64,000 bases of DNA from Novosphingobium sp. (GCF_020852455.1 NZ_JADZAT010000028.1:1-64000); one strand, 5' to 3'; counted from the stretch's first letter, positions 15,189 to 25,410 are shown. Program-made: numbers and translations. The notes: a model not told the origin generated them from the sequence alone.

Positions 15189-16025
15189 ATGGGCCGTACC
15201 GGACCCGGCAAGGGGATCGCCCTGTTCGCGCTGGCCTTTCTGGCGCTGCTGGGCCTGTCGAGCGTGGTGGTGGTCGATGAAGGCCACCAGGCGGTGATCG
15301 AGCGGATGGGTGAACCCGACCGCGTGGTCAACCGCTTCCGCCCGGATGGACCGCACGGCACCGGGGTGGTCTTCAAGCTGCCGCTGGTCGAACAGGTGAC
15401 GCTGTTTGAGCGCGGCCTGATCGGCTATTCGCTGGGCGGCCAGCAGATCCGCACCGCCGATGCCCAGGTGCTGCTGGTCGATGCCGACCTGACCTACCGG
15501 ATCATCGATCCGGTGCGGCTGCTGGCGGTGCCGGGTGAAGGTGACAAGGCCGAAAGTCAGCTGCGCGCGGTGCTGCCTTCGCTGCTGGAAGAGGAACTGG
15601 GCCAGCACAGCGCCCAGTCGATCGCCCTGCCGGGCAGCGGCGGGGCCAGCCGCAAGCTGCTGTCGCGGATCGATGCCAAGGCCCGCAGCTTTGGCGTGCA
15701 GGTGGTTGATTTCCGGATCGGGCGGATCGGGCTGACCGAGGCCGGGCTCAAGCAGACCTACGATCGGATGCAGGAGTATCATGAGCGCGAGGCCTATGCG
15801 ATCGAACTGGGCAGCGCCGAAGAAGCCAAGGCGATCCTGGCCCAGGCCCAAGGCGAGGCCGCCACGATCATGCAGCAGAGCGCCGGGCAGGATCCGGAAT
15901 TCTATGCCTATTTCCGCGCGCTGCGCAGTTATGAGACGATGCTGGCGGATCCGCGCCGGCGCAATGCGGCCACTATCGTAATTCCGCCGGGCAGTGCCTA
16001 TCTCAAGTATCTCAACGGGCAATAG
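15189..16025 (+). CDS. hflC: HflC, SPFH-domain modulator of FtsH
   Basis: A 278-residue partner of HflK: an N-terminal membrane anchor (about 9-29) and SPFH domain (VDEGHQAVIERMGEPDRV), then the helical YHEREAYAIELGSAEEAKAI region and the typical end DPEFYAYFRALRSYETML...PPGSAYLKYL. The start lies one base after the hflK stop, so the two are co-translated. The Do-type protease gene follows after 94 bp in the same direction, a common grouping in alphaproteobacteria. Confidence 0.95.
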   Translation: MGRTGPGKGIALFALAFLALLGLSSVVVVDEGHQAVIERMGEPDRVVNRFRPDGPHGTGVVFKLPLVEQVTLFERGLIGYSLGGQQIRTADAQVLLVDADLTYRIIDPVRLLAVPGEGDKAESQLRAVLPSLLEEELGQHSAQSIALPGSGGASRKLLSRIDAKARSFGVQVVDFRIGRIGLTEAGLKQTYDRMQEYHEREAYAIELGSAEEAKAILAQAQGEAATIMQQSAGQDPEFYAYFRALRSYETMLADPRRRNAATIVIPPGSAYLKYLNGQ

Positions 16026-16119
16026 CGCGCGATTTGCCCGTTCAATTCCCGTTCAGGCCGCGCGGGGTGAATCCGTGTTGCCGGGGCGGGCTGGATTTGA
16101 AGCAGAAGGACCAAGACAG

Positions 16120-17625
16120 GTGCGATACGCTTATGGAGTGACAAGTGCGCTGTTGCTGGGCGGCGCGGCGCTTTCGCTGGCAACCGGTTTTCCCGCCGGT
16201 GCCCAGGTGGCCCAGAACGATGAGAGCCGGATGCAGGCGGTTGTCCCGCGCGCCGGTGCGCCGGCCAGCTTCGCCGATCTCACCGCACAGCTGCAACCGG
16301 CCGTGGTCAACATTGCCGTGCGCCAGAAAGTGCAGGTCGAAAACCCGCTGGCCAATACGCCGCTGGGCGCGATGATGGGCCAGGGTGCCCAGGCACGGGT
16401 GGCCGAAGCGGTCGGTTCGGGCTTCATTGTTTCGGCCGATGGCTATGTGGTGACCAACAACCACGTGATCAGCCTCGATCGCAAGGGCGCGGCCGACAAC
16501 GTCACGGTCAAGCTGGCTGATGGCGCCGAATATCCGGCGCGGATCGTGGGCCGCGATGTTGATTCGGATATAGCCGTGCTCAAGATCGACGCCAAGAGCC
16601 CGCTACCGTTCGTGCGCTTTGGCGAAAGCAGCAAGGCCCGCGCCGGTGACTGGATCATCGCGATCGGCAACCCGTTCGGGCTCGGCGGATCGGTCACTTC
16701 GGGGATCGTCAGTTCGGTCAACCGCAACACCGGATCGGGCGCCTACGATCACTATATCCAGACCGACGCCTCGATCAATTCGGGCAATTCGGGCGGGCCG
16801 ATGTTCGACATGCGCGGCAACGTGATCGGCATCAACAACTGGATCGTCGCCCCCAGCGGCGGCAACATCGGGATCGGTTTCGCGATCCCTTCGGATACGG
16901 CCAAGCCGATCGTCGAAAAGCTGATGGCCGGCAAGGCGATCGAGCGCGGGTTCCTGGGTGTTCAGATCCAGCCGGTCACCGATGCCATGGCGGATTCGCT
17001 GGGCCTGCCGCACAACCGCGGCGAGCTGGTGCGCGGCGTTCCGGCGGGCATGCCGGGCGCGCAGGCCGGGATCAAGCCGGGTGACATCGTGATCAAGGTC
17101 AACGGGATCGAGGTTACACCCGATACCTCGCTGTCAACGATCGTCGCCAATATCGCCCCGGGCACCCGGATCCCGATCGATCTGCTGCGCCAGGGCAAGC
17201 CGCTGACCGTCACCGCGACGGTTGCCCGCCGCCCCGGACAGGACGAGCTGGCCAAGACCCTGGCCCCGCCCGAACAGCGCGAAAGCCCGTTCAACAATGC
17301 CAACGGCAAGGGCGAAGGCCCGACTTCGGACACGCTGGGGCTGCGGGTGCTCGACATGGATGCCGATATCGCCCAGCAGCTGCGCGTGCCCGGATCAACC
17401 CGCGGCGCGGTGATCGCCCGGGTCGATAGCGATTCCGATGCGGCCAATCAGGGCCTGCAGCGCGGCGACATTGTGGTGGGCGTCAACTTCCAGCCGATCA
17501 CCTCGGTCAGTGCGCTGGACGCGGCGATCAAGGCCGCCAAGGCGGCCGGCCGGCCCAGCGTGACGATCGAAGTGATGCGCCCTGGCCTGCAGGGCACGAT
17601 CTACATCGGCGTGCGGCTAAAGTGA
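16120..17625 (+). CDS. Do/DegP-type periplasmic serine protease
   Basis: A 501-residue HtrA-family protease with a signal peptide (1-28), a trypsin-like domain with H115 (VVTNNHVI), D150 (DSDIAVLKI) and S224 (INSGNSGGP), then two PDZ domains (from about 255 and 410). It degrades or refolds damaged envelope proteins. The start is a GTG at 16120: GAAGGA lies 9 bases before it, and the signal peptide begins there. The last 9 bases overlap the convergent PBP1a gene. Confidence 0.93.
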   Translation: MRYAYGVTSALLLGGAALSLATGFPAGAQVAQNDESRMQAVVPRAGAPASFADLTAQLQPAVVNIAVRQKVQVENPLANTPLGAMMGQGAQARVAEAVGSGFIVSADGYVVTNNHVISLDRKGAADNVTVKLADGAEYPARIVGRDVDSDIAVLKIDAKSPLPFVRFGESSKARAGDWIIAIGNPFGLGGSVTSGIVSSVNRNTGSGAYDHYIQTDASINSGNSGGPMFDMRGNVIGINNWIVAPSGGNIGIGFAIPSDTAKPIVEKLMAGKAIERGFLGVQIQPVTDAMADSLGLPHNRGELVRGVPAGMPGAQAGIKPGDIVIKVNGIEVTPDTSLSTIVANIAPGTRIPIDLLRQGKPLTVTATVARRPGQDELAKTLAPPEQRESPFNNANGKGEGPTSDTLGLRVLDMDADIAQQLRVPGSTRGAVIARVDSDSDAANQGLQRGDIVVGVNFQPITSVSALDAAIKAAKAAGRPSVTIEVMRPGLQGTIYIGVRLK

Positions 17626-19740
17626 TTGGGGCGGCCGGGAGGAGGATCCGCTCCCCTTCCGGCCCGTCGCCTCATTGAGGAAATCCTCGTTGGCCGCGGG
17701 TGGCGGATTGACCGGGACCAATTGATCGTTGGGATCGCCCGGACCATCATCGCGCGGCGCGGCCTGGCGATCGGCACCCGGACTGGCGCCCCCGCGGGTC
17801 GGTTCGATCAGGTTGCCGTTTTCATCGACATAGTAATAGTCTTCGGGGCTGCCGCTGAAATTGGCTTCGTCGTCGGGCTCCAGCTGCCAGGCCGGCGCGG
17901 TCATTTCGGTTTCGAACTTCTCGACCGGACGTCCGGCCACCGCGACCTTCATATAGGATGAAAAAGCCCGGGCCGGGGCTGTCCCGCCCTGCAGCCCGCC
18001 CACCGGTTTGTCATCGTCGCGGCCCATCCACACCCCGGTGGTGACTCCGCTGGAAAAGCCCAGGAACCAGCCATCCTTGTTCGATGTGGTGGTCCCGGTC
18101 TTGCCCGCAACCGGCCGCCCGATCTGCGCCGCCTGGCCAGTGCCGGAAGCAACCGCGCTTTGCAGCAGGTCGGTCATGCCATTGGCGACGTTGGGACTGA
18201 CCAGCGCCACACTGCCCTTGGGCTTGTGCTGGTACAGCACCTGACCATCGGTGGTGGCGATCTTGACGATGCCATAGGGCTCGACCGACTGCCCCTTGGC
18301 CGAGACTGCGGCAAAGGCCCGGGTCATGTCGATCAGCCGCACCTCGTTCGATCCCAGCACCATCGACGGGACGGTCGAGATCGGGGTGGTGATCCCGAAC
18401 CGCCGCGCAACCGCGGCCACGGCGTTGAAGCCCACTTCGTTGCCCAGCTGCGCAGCCACGGTGTTCTTGGAATAGGCAAAGGCGGTGCGCACGTCGATCT
18501 TGCCGGCAAAGGTCCCGCCCGAATTGCGCGGGCTCCAGCCCTGGATCGTCACCGGTTCGTCAATCACCTCGCTGGCCGGGGTATAGCCGGCTTCAAGCGC
18601 GGCGAGATAGACGAACAGCTTCCAGACCGAACCGGGCTGACGCACTGCATTGATCGCGCGGTTATAGTTCGACGTGACGTAATCGGTCCCGCCGACCATC
18701 GCCAGCACCGCGCCGTCGCGGTCCATGCTGACCAGCGCGCCCTGCGCACCGCCCGGCACATTGCGCTGGATCGCGTCGGTCGCGGCGGCCTGAAGCTTGG
18801 GATCGAGCGTGGTCCAGACCTCGATCGGCTGATCGTTTTCGCCCAGCAGGATATCAAGCTGCGGCAAGGCCCAGTCAGTGAAATAGCGGACCGAATTCTG
18901 CCCGGTTTCGGTCACGAACTTGATCGACTTGAAATCGATTGCGGCAACCTGATCGGCGCTGGCCTTGCCGTTTTCACGCATCAGCCCCAGCACCACCTTG
19001 CCGCGATCGACCGCAGCCACCGCATCGGCAGTGGGCGAATAGTGCGACGGGGCCTTGACCAGCCCGGCGATGATTGCCGCCTCGGGCAGGCTCAGCTGGG
19101 TGCCGGGATGGCCGAAGAACTTGCGGCTGGCGGAATCGATGCCATAGGCCCCGCCGCCGAAATAGACCTTGTTGAGATAGAGCTCGAGCACCTGATCCTT
19201 GGAAAATTTCCATTCGATCGCCAGCGCCAGCACCCCTTCACGCAGCTTGCGGCCAAAGGTCCGGCTGTTGTTGAGGAACACGGTGCGGGCCAGCTGCTGG
19301 GTGATGGTCGAGCCGCCCTGCCGCCAGCGCCCGTCGCGATAGCGCACATAGAACGAGCGCACGATCCCGATCGGATCGACCCCGATATGCTGATAATAAC
19401 GCTTGTCCTCGGTCGAAAGGATCGCGTCCTTCATGACCTGCGGGATCTGCCCGGCGGCAATCCACTTGCCATAGGACGGCCCCAGCGTGACCAGTTCGGT
19501 GCCGTCGCGCGCGCGCACCACGATCATCTGTTCGTTCTGGGTGGCCTTGAGTTCATCATAGTCGGGCAGCGAATTGGCCGCGAGGCCCACCGCCACTGCC
19601 AGCGACAGGACGCCCAGCAGCGCCAGGGCACCACCCCAGACGAACAGGCGGCGCATGAACAGCCGGAAACCCGTGGGCTTGGGCTTGGCAGACCTGCCGC
19701 CACCCGCAGGCGGTGCACGCCGGATATCATTCCTGGCCAT
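17617..19740 (-). CDS. Penicillin-binding protein 1A (bifunctional transglycosylase/transpeptidase)
   Basis: A 707-residue class A PBP: a cytosolic tail, one membrane anchor (about 32-54), a GT51 domain with catalytic E111 (LSTEDKRYYQHIGVDP), GGSTITQQLART and a transpeptidase with SVWK (S371-K374), SKN (424-426) and KTGT (547-550). It polymerises and cross-links peptidoglycan. The C-terminal 80 residues are acidic then Pro/Ser-rich and low complexity. It overlaps the convergent protease gene by 9 bp. Confidence 0.95.
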   Translation of the reverse strand: MARNDIRRAPPAGGGRSAKPKPTGFRLFMRRLFVWGGALALLGVLSLAVAVGLAANSLPDYDELKATQNEQMIVVRARDGTELVTLGPSYGKWIAAGQIPQVMKDAILSTEDKRYYQHIGVDPIGIVRSFYVRYRDGRWRQGGSTITQQLARTVFLNNSRTFGRKLREGVLALAIEWKFSKDQVLELYLNKVYFGGGAYGIDSASRKFFGHPGTQLSLPEAAIIAGLVKAPSHYSPTADAVAAVDRGKVVLGLMRENGKASADQVAAIDFKSIKFVTETGQNSVRYFTDWALPQLDILLGENDQPIEVWTTLDPKLQAAATDAIQRNVPGGAQGALVSMDRDGAVLAMVGGTDYVTSNYNRAINAVRQPGSVWKLFVYLAALEAGYTPASEVIDEPVTIQGWSPRNSGGTFAGKIDVRTAFAYSKNTVAAQLGNEVGFNAVAAVARRFGITTPISTVPSMVLGSNEVRLIDMTRAFAAVSAKGQSVEPYGIVKIATTDGQVLYQHKPKGSVALVSPNVANGMTDLLQSAVASGTGQAAQIGRPVAGKTGTTTSNKDGWFLGFSSGVTTGVWMGRDDDKPVGGLQGGTAPARAFSSYMKVAVAGRPVEKFETEMTAPAWQLEPDDEANFSGSPEDYYYVDENGNLIEPTRGGASPGADRQAAPRDDGPGDPNDQLVPVNPPPAANEDFLNEATGRKGSGSSSRPPQSL

Positions 19741-19852
19741 TACGCTTGTTCAATCCCTCCAGCGCGGCATCAGGCCAACGCTCTTCTGCCCCATTAGGGC
19801 AATTGCCGCGCAGGGTTAATGGGTGAAATGTCAATTTGGCGTGCAGACCGCG

Positions 19853-20239
19853 CTACTTGTCCGCCAGGTTTGCGCCAAGCCGGTCATTCGTGATGAACAG
19901 TTCCTCCAGATCCTTCTGTGCGGCACCTTCCAGGCATTTGCTTCCGGTCGCCTTGTAAGTCGGCCCGTCCATCTTGCCGGCCACATCACTGCCGGCGCGC
20001 AGGGCGGCGGCCAGATCACCCTTGGGACCAATCGCCTGACGGACCCGCGCGGTGTAGTAACCCTGGAAGTTCATCACCACGGCATAGGTCGGGGGCTTTT
20101 CTTTCAACTTGACCGCGGCTTCGGCCAGGATCCGGATACACACCGCATCGCCCTGCGCGGTGCCATCATAAGCACTTGCCGGAACCGCCAGCCCGGTCAG
20201 GATTGTCGCGGCGCCAAGGCCCAGGAGGAGAGGTTTCAT
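19853..20239 (-). CDS. Small exported protein of unknown function
   Basis: A 128-residue protein with a clear signal peptide (MKPLLLGLGAATILTG...PASA) and a mature part with two cysteines (DAVCIRIL and SKCLEG) that could form a disulfide. The ATG at 20239 is chosen over a TTG six codons earlier because AAAGGA precedes it at the right distance. It lies just downstream of the NfeD gene in the same direction. No family recognised. Confidence 0.7.
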   Translation of the reverse strand: MKPLLLGLGAATILTGLAVPASAYDGTAQGDAVCIRILAEAAVKLKEKPPTYAVVMNFQGYYTARVRQAIGPKGDLAAALRAGSDVAGKMDGPTYKATGSKCLEGAAQKDLEELFITNDRLGANLADK

Positions 20240-20253
20240 CGGTGTCCTTTCAT

Positions 20254-20700
20254 TCAATGCAGGTGTTCAACCAGCAGGACCGCGCCGTCATGGCCCGATA
20301 CCCGCATCCGTGTGCCCGGCTCGGCATCGGGGCCACGCGCCAACCATTCGCTGTCGCCCAGCCGGACCCGGCCCTGTCCGCCTTCGATCACCTGGGTGAC
20401 GACCACGGCTTCGCCCACCGCCCGCGCGCCGCGATCGTTCATCTTGGGATCGGCCGGCTGGATCGGATGGCGGCGCAGCCAGTTGCGCCCGGCAAAGACC
20501 GAAACCATCGACAGGCCGGCAAACAGCACCACCTGCCAGGGTAGTCCGATCGGCATCAGCCAGGTGGCCAGCCCGGTCAGCATGGCAGCACCCGCCATCC
20601 AGATCAGGAAAACGCCGGGGATGGTCATTTCGCCCACCGCCAGCACCAGGCCCAGGGTCAGCCACAGCCAGTGCGGCTCGATCCCTTCGAGCAGGCTCAT
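20254..20700 (-). CDS. NfeD-like membrane protein
   Basis: A 148-residue short-type NfeD protein with about three membrane helices in the first 75 residues and a C-terminal OB-fold domain ([20 protein letters not shown]...). These proteins act with stomatin/SPFH partners in membrane microdomains. The start overlaps the stop of the SPFH gene by 4 bp, the expected pairing. No serine-protease domain of the long NfeD form is present. Confidence 0.88.
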   Translation of the reverse strand: MSLLEGIEPHWLWLTLGLVLAVGEMTIPGVFLIWMAGAAMLTGLATWLMPIGLPWQVVLFAGLSMVSVFAGRNWLRRHPIQPADPKMNDRGARAVGEAVVVTQVIEGGQGRVRLGDSEWLARGPDAEPGTRMRVSGHDGAVLLVEHLH

Positions 20701-21617
20701 TTCTTTGCTCCCTCGCCCAGCGCATCCTTGACCAGTTCGCCGATCCCGCCGACCGTGCCGATCAACTGGGTCGCCTCGACCGGGAACAGGATGGTCTTGG
20801 CATTGGGCGAAGTCGCGAACTGCGAAACCGCCTCGGTGTATTTCTGGGCGATGAAATAGTTCAGCGCCTGGCTGCCCGATCCGGCAATCGCCTCGCTGAC
20901 CACCCGGGTCGCCTGTGCTTCGGCCGCGGCCGCGCGTTCGCGCGCCTCGGCATCGCGGAAGGCGGCTTCCTTGCGGCCTTCGGCCGACAGGATCTGGGCC
21001 TGCTTTTCACCTTCGGCCCGCAGGATTTCCGAAGCCCGCAGCCCTTCGGCCTCAAGGATCTGGGCCCGCTTTTCACGTTCAGCCTTCATCTGCCGGGCCA
21101 TGGCGTTGGAAATATCGGCCGGCGGGCGGATATCCTTGATCTCGATCCGGGTGATCTTGATCCCCCAGGGTTCGGTGGCGTGATCGATCACCTGCAGCAG
21201 CTTGGCATTGATCTCGTCACGCTTCGACAGCGTCTCGTCGAGGTCCATCGAACCCATCACCGTGCGCAGGTTGGTGGTGGTCAGCTGCATGATCGCGACA
21301 TAGAGGTTCGAAACCTCATAGGCGGCCTTGCCCGGATCAAGCACCTGGAAGAATACCACCGCATCGACCCCGACCATCGCGTTGTCGCGGGTGATGATTT
21401 CCTGGCCGGGAATGTCCAGCACCTGCTCCATCATGTTGACCTTGTGGCCAACCCGATCGACGAACGGGATAATCAGGTGCAGACCCGGCTGCGCCGCCAG
21501 CGTGAACTTGCCCAATCGCTCAATCGTATAGACGTGCCCCTGGCGTACAACCCGCACGCCCAGCAGCAGAAACACGGCCACAGCGGCCAGGATCATGACC
21601 ATCAACGGACCCATCAC
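20697..21617 (-). CDS. Stomatin/SPFH-domain protein (QmcA-like)
   Basis: A 306-residue band-7 protein: an N-terminal membrane segment (about 3-20), SPFH domain ([23 protein letters not shown]), the stomatin signature region [14 protein letters not shown], and an alanine/glutamate-rich coiled coil ([20 protein letters not shown]). It scaffolds membrane microdomains with its NfeD partner, which follows with a 4-bp overlap. Confidence 0.93.
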   Translation of the reverse strand: MMGPLMVMILAAVAVFLLLGVRVVRQGHVYTIERLGKFTLAAQPGLHLIIPFVDRVGHKVNMMEQVLDIPGQEIITRDNAMVGVDAVVFFQVLDPGKAAYEVSNLYVAIMQLTTTNLRTVMGSMDLDETLSKRDEINAKLLQVIDHATEPWGIKITRIEIKDIRPPADISNAMARQMKAEREKRAQILEAEGLRASEILRAEGEKQAQILSAEGRKEAAFRDAEARERAAAAEAQATRVVSEAIAGSGSQALNYFIAQKYTEAVSQFATSPNAKTILFPVEATQLIGTVGGIGELVKDALGEGAKK

Positions 21618-21726
21618 AAAGGCTCCCTTTCAAACCGGAAATGCCATGTTAGCGCCCGCCCGCCCGGCGACAAGCAAAACCGGATGCTTAACCGGCTGGT
21701 AACCATGCGGCGTTAGTGTGGCGGGC

Positions 21727-22218
21727 ATGATCCAGCAGAATCCCAAAGATTGGTCCCAAGGCTTCTGGGGCAGCGAGCACCCCGAAACGGCGGCGCTGCG
21801 CGTGCAGAAGGACTATGTCGATACGATGATCTCGCTCAAGCGCGAGAACATGGACCGCATCTATGCCTACATCAACACGCTGATCGAAAAGGCCAAGGAA
21901 GAGCTGGGCCATGCCCGCAGTGGCGGCAGCAGCGGCGATCATCGCCGGATGGCGCTGAAGCAGCACGTCGATGAAATCGCCGCCTACCTCAAGGGCCAGG
22001 CGCTCGATGTCCAGCTGCCCAACACCTATGGCGAGCGCGGCGGGGCCAATCTTGGCCATCACTATGTGCTGGAAGACGTTCCCGCCTTCTTCGGCCGTGT
22101 CAAATGCGTGATCGACCAGTGGTACGACAGCCACCTGCTGGCGGTTTACGATGAAGTCGTGATCCTGGTTAAGCCCAAGGGCCAGACCGTCGCGGGTACC
22201 TCGAACTCGGTCTCCTAA
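21727..22218 (+). CDS. Conserved-looking cytosolic protein of unknown function
   Basis: A protein of about 163 residues starting MIQQNPKDWSQGFWGSEHPE at the ATG at 21727; a GTG three codons earlier is possible and neither has a clear ribosome binding site. It is hydrophilic, with helical stretches (LKRENMDRIYAYINTLIEKAKEELGHARS) and a C-terminal FGRVKCVIDQWYDSHLLAVYDE. No signal peptide, membrane segment or recognised domain. Third-position GC matches the housekeeping neighbours, so it is a genuine gene. Its end overlaps the convergent hydrolase by 4 bp. Confidence 0.7.
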   Translation: MIQQNPKDWSQGFWGSEHPETAALRVQKDYVDTMISLKRENMDRIYAYINTLIEKAKEELGHARSGGSSGDHRRMALKQHVDEIAAYLKGQALDVQLPNTYGERGGANLGHHYVLEDVPAFFGRVKCVIDQWYDSHLLAVYDEVVILVKPKGQTVAGTSNSVS

Positions 22219-23081
22219 AGCTTTCTGTAAAGCTCCAGCAACCGGCCCCAGGCGCGGTCGGCCTCGGCCTTGTTATAGACCGGGGCATCGAGCGTGCACC
22301 AGCCGTGGTCGGCCTTATACACCTCCACCTCGACATAGCGGCCCGAAGCCTGGCCCGCAGCCTTCAGCGCATCCTTGTCGCCCGGTGAGCGGGCATCGTC
22401 GTTGCGCGCGATCGCGATCAGGAAGCCAGCCTGGCTTTTGGCGAACAGGCTATGTGGACTGTCGGGCTTGTCGCTGACCAGCCCGCCGCCGTGGAACGAG
22501 GCCGCCGCCTTGATCCGCGCCGGCAGCGCCGCCGCGCTGCGGATCGCGAAGGATCCCGTCTGGCAATAGCCCTGGGTCCCGATCCCGCGCTTGCGGTCCA
22601 CCCCGGCCTGCTTGTCGAGCCAGGCCACGAAGGCAGCGGCATCCTTTACGGTGTTGGCGGGCGAAAGCGTGGCGATCGCCGGCTTCAGCTTCTCCTGACC
22701 CGCCGGGCTGCGCCATTCGGCCATCGAGGCCAGCAGCGGCGCCTTAGCCGCGCGATAATAGTGATTGACCACCAGCACCGCATAACCGGCCCCGGCCAGC
22801 CGCCGGCCCATTTCCTTGTAGGCATCGCGCAGCCCGGCAATATCGGGCCACAGGATCACCGCCGGGTGCCTGCCCTTGGCCGGGCGGACAAAGAAGGCGT
22901 CGGCCTGGCCATCGGGGGTTGGCACTTCGACCATCGCTTCCTTCAGTGCCCCAGCCCTGGCCTGCGCCGTTCCGGCTGCCACCAGCATTCCGGCCGCGCC
23001 GATCGCAGCGAATTCACGGCGGCTGAGGCCGCGCGCGGCCAGCGCCTGCTCTTCTTCAAGGGCGGTCAGATCATCGCACAT
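22215..23081 (-). CDS. Tat-exported dienelactone hydrolase family protein
   Basis: A 288-residue alpha/beta hydrolase. A twin-arginine motif (LSRREFAAIGAAGM, about 19-32) precedes a hydrolase domain with the cysteine nucleophile C173 in GYCQTGSFA, an acid in IARNDDARSP (about 228) and H259 in KADHGWC, the Cys-Asp-His arrangement of dienelactone hydrolases. The elbow reads GYCQTG rather than GYCLGG, so activity may differ. It is divergent from the PQQ dehydrogenase gene (170 bp). The physiological ester or lactone substrate is unknown. Confidence 0.85.
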   Translation of the reverse strand: MCDDLTALEEEQALAARGLSRREFAAIGAAGMLVAAGTAQARAGALKEAMVEVPTPDGQADAFFVRPAKGRHPAVILWPDIAGLRDAYKEMGRRLAGAGYAVLVVNHYYRAAKAPLLASMAEWRSPAGQEKLKPAIATLSPANTVKDAAAFVAWLDKQAGVDRKRGIGTQGYCQTGSFAIRSAAALPARIKAAASFHGGGLVSDKPDSPHSLFAKSQAGFLIAIARNDDARSPGDKDALKAAGQASGRYVEVEVYKADHGWCTLDAPVYNKAEADRAWGRLLELYRKL

Positions 23082-23251
23082 CGCTTGGTCCCTTCGAATC
23101 CGGATTGCGCCCGAGGATAGCCATCCGCTCGCCGCGGTCCAAAACTAATCGCGCGGTTAACATTGAGGTTGCAATTTGTCGCGGAATCCGGCGAATTGTC
23201 CGCGTATCTGACTCGCCGCACGAGCGGGCAGATCTTGGAGAGGGATCACCG

Positions 23252-25351
23252 ATGCGCCTGAAGCTGCTTGCCGCCGCCGCCCTGCTGACGCTTGCCGCCT
23301 GCGGCAAGAGCCCGTCACCTCCCGCAACCGAGGGGGTGACCGACGCAATGCTGGCCAATCCGCCCGAAGGCGAATGGCTGACCGTGGCCGGCGATCACAC
23401 CGAAACGCGCTTCTCCGGGCTCGACAAGATCAATGACAAGAATGTCGGCGAACTCGGGCTGGCCTGGTCAGCCGACATGGATACCGCGCGCGGGCAGGAA
23501 GCCACCCCGCTGATGCACGACGGGGTGCTTTACGTCACCACCGCCTGGTCGATGGTCAAGGCCTATGACGCCAGGACCGGCGCGCTCAAATGGTCCTACG
23601 ATCCCAAGGTGCCGCGCGCCAAGCTGGTCGATGTCTGCTGCGATGCGGTCAACCGCGGCGTCGCGCTCTATGGCGACAAGGTCTATGTCGGCACGCTCGA
23701 TGGCCGGCTGGTCGCGCTTGAGCAGAAGACCGGCAAAGTGGTGTTCGACAAGCCGACCATCCCCAAGGATTCGCATATGGCGATCACCGGCGCGCCGCGG
23801 ATCGCCAAGGGCATGGTCCTGATCGGCCAGGCCGGGGCCGAATATTTCAGCCGCGGCTATGTTGCCGCCTATGATGCCCAGACCGGTGACGAGATCTGGA
23901 AGTTCTACACCGTGCCGGGCGATCCGTCGAAGCCGCAGGAAGGCAAGCACCTGGAAGCCGCCGCCAAGACCTGGAGCGGCGATTTCTGGAAGCGCGGCGG
24001 CGGCGGCAACGTGTGGGATTCGATCACCTATGATCCGGTCACCAACCTGGTGATCTTCGGCACTGCCAATGCCGAACCGTGGAACCCCGCGCACCGCAAC
24101 ACCGACGGCGCCGGCGACAGCCTGTACACCGCGTCGGTGGTGGCGGTGAATGCCGATACCGGCGAATATGCCTGGCACTTCCAGGAAACCCCGGAAGACC
24201 GCTGGGACTTCGATTCAACCCAGCAGCTGATTGTGCGCGATGTGACCATCGGCGGCCAGCAGCGCCGCGTGGTGATGCACGCGCCCAAGAACGGGTTCTT
24301 CTACACGCTGGATGCCAAGACCGGAAAGTTCATCTCGGGCAATCCGTTCGTCGAAGGGATCAACTGGGCCAGCGGGCTCGATCCGGTTACCGGCGCGCCC
24401 AAGATCAACCCGGAGGCCAAGTATGAAGTGACCGGCAAGCCCTTCGTGGGCTTCCCCGGTGCGGTCGGCGCCCACAGCTGGACCCCGATGAGCTTCAGCC
24501 CCAAGACCGGGCTGGTCTATATCCCGGTCAACTATACCCCGCAGTTCTACATGGGCGATCCCGATTGGAAACCGGGCACCACCGGCTTCCAGCTGGGGAT
24601 CGACGTTTCGGGCGGCGATATTCCGGCCGACAAGGCGATCCGCGCCGCGACCAAGGCGGCGATGAAGGGCGCGCTGGTGGCCTTCGATCCGCTGACCGGC
24701 AAGGCCCGGTGGAGCGTGCCGCATTCCACCCCGACCAACGGCGGGACGCTGTCAACCGCCGGCAACCTGGTATTCCAGGGCACCGCGCTGGGTGAATTCC
24801 GCGCTTATACAGCCGATACCGGCAAGCAGCTGTGGAGCTTTGGCACGCAGAGCGGCGTCCTGGCCGCGCCGATGACCTACATGATCGACGGTGAGCAATA
24901 CATCGCGGTGCTGGTCGGCTGGGGCGGCGTCTGGGACGTTTCGGCCGGCAAGCTGGTTTCGACCATGACCCCCAACATCAGCCGGCTGATGGTGTTCAAG
25001 CTGGGCGCCAAGGGTGTGCTGCCCGCCGCCCCGCCCAGCGCCAAGCGCGTGCTCGACCCGCCGCCGCTGACCGGCAAGGGCGAACAGATCGCGCTGGGCG
25101 GCAAGCTCTACGCCAACAGCTGCTCGGTCTGCCACGGCGCTTCCGCAGTGGCCGGATCGCTCAACCCGGACCTGCGCCACTCGGCCGTGCTCGGCAATGC
25201 CGAGGCCTGGAAGAAGATCGTCCACGATGGCGCGCTCAGCGCCAACGGGATGGTCGCCTGGAAGGACCAGTTCAATCCCGATCAGGTCGAGGCGATCCGC
25301 CACTATGTGATCAAGCGCGCCAATGAGGACAAGGCGCTGGGCGAACACTAG
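23252..25351 (+). CDS. PQQ-dependent quinohaemoprotein alcohol dehydrogenase (lipoprotein form)
   Basis: A 699-residue type II quinohaemoprotein dehydrogenase. It has a lipoprotein signal with lipobox LAAC, an eight-bladed propeller with the vicinal cysteines VDVCCDAVNRG that contact PQQ, several tryptophan docking repeats, and a C-terminal cytochrome c domain with CSVCHG. It oxidises primary alcohols or related substrates in the periplasm and passes electrons through its haem to the respiratory chain. The start at 23252 follows GGAGAGG. No pqq synthesis genes are in the window. An intrinsic terminator follows at 25375. Confidence 0.9.
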   Translation: MRLKLLAAAALLTLAACGKSPSPPATEGVTDAMLANPPEGEWLTVAGDHTETRFSGLDKINDKNVGELGLAWSADMDTARGQEATPLMHDGVLYVTTAWSMVKAYDARTGALKWSYDPKVPRAKLVDVCCDAVNRGVALYGDKVYVGTLDGRLVALEQKTGKVVFDKPTIPKDSHMAITGAPRIAKGMVLIGQAGAEYFSRGYVAAYDAQTGDEIWKFYTVPGDPSKPQEGKHLEAAAKTWSGDFWKRGGGGNVWDSITYDPVTNLVIFGTANAEPWNPAHRNTDGAGDSLYTASVVAVNADTGEYAWHFQETPEDRWDFDSTQQLIVRDVTIGGQQRRVVMHAPKNGFFYTLDAKTGKFISGNPFVEGINWASGLDPVTGAPKINPEAKYEVTGKPFVGFPGAVGAHSWTPMSFSPKTGLVYIPVNYTPQFYMGDPDWKPGTTGFQLGIDVSGGDIPADKAIRAATKAAMKGALVAFDPLTGKARWSVPHSTPTNGGTLSTAGNLVFQGTALGEFRAYTADTGKQLWSFGTQSGVLAAPMTYMIDGEQYIAVLVGWGGVWDVSAGKLVSTMTPNISRLMVFKLGAKGVLPAAPPSAKRVLDPPPLTGKGEQIALGGKLYANSCSVCHGASAVAGSLNPDLRHSAVLGNAEAWKKIVHDGALSANGMVAWKDQFNPDQVEAIRHYVIKRANEDKALGEH

Positions 25352-25374
25352 GCCCTCGGTCGCAAGCTTGGAAC

Positions 25375-25410
25375 ACAGCCCCTCGCCATCCGTGCGGGGG
25401 GCTGTTTTCT
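25375..25410 (+). terminator. Intrinsic terminator after the PQQ dehydrogenase gene
   Basis: ACAGCCCC pairs perfectly with GGGGCTGT (25398-25405) across a 15-base loop, followed by TTTCT on the plus strand. It sits between convergent genes; on the minus strand the downstream run is weaker (GTTCC), so it mainly serves the plus-strand gene. Confidence 0.85.

Noticed and set aside
25375..25410. Reading the terminator as bidirectional for the sugar operon
   Set aside because: The minus-strand side lacks a convincing U-run (GTTCC), so only the plus-strand terminator is supported.
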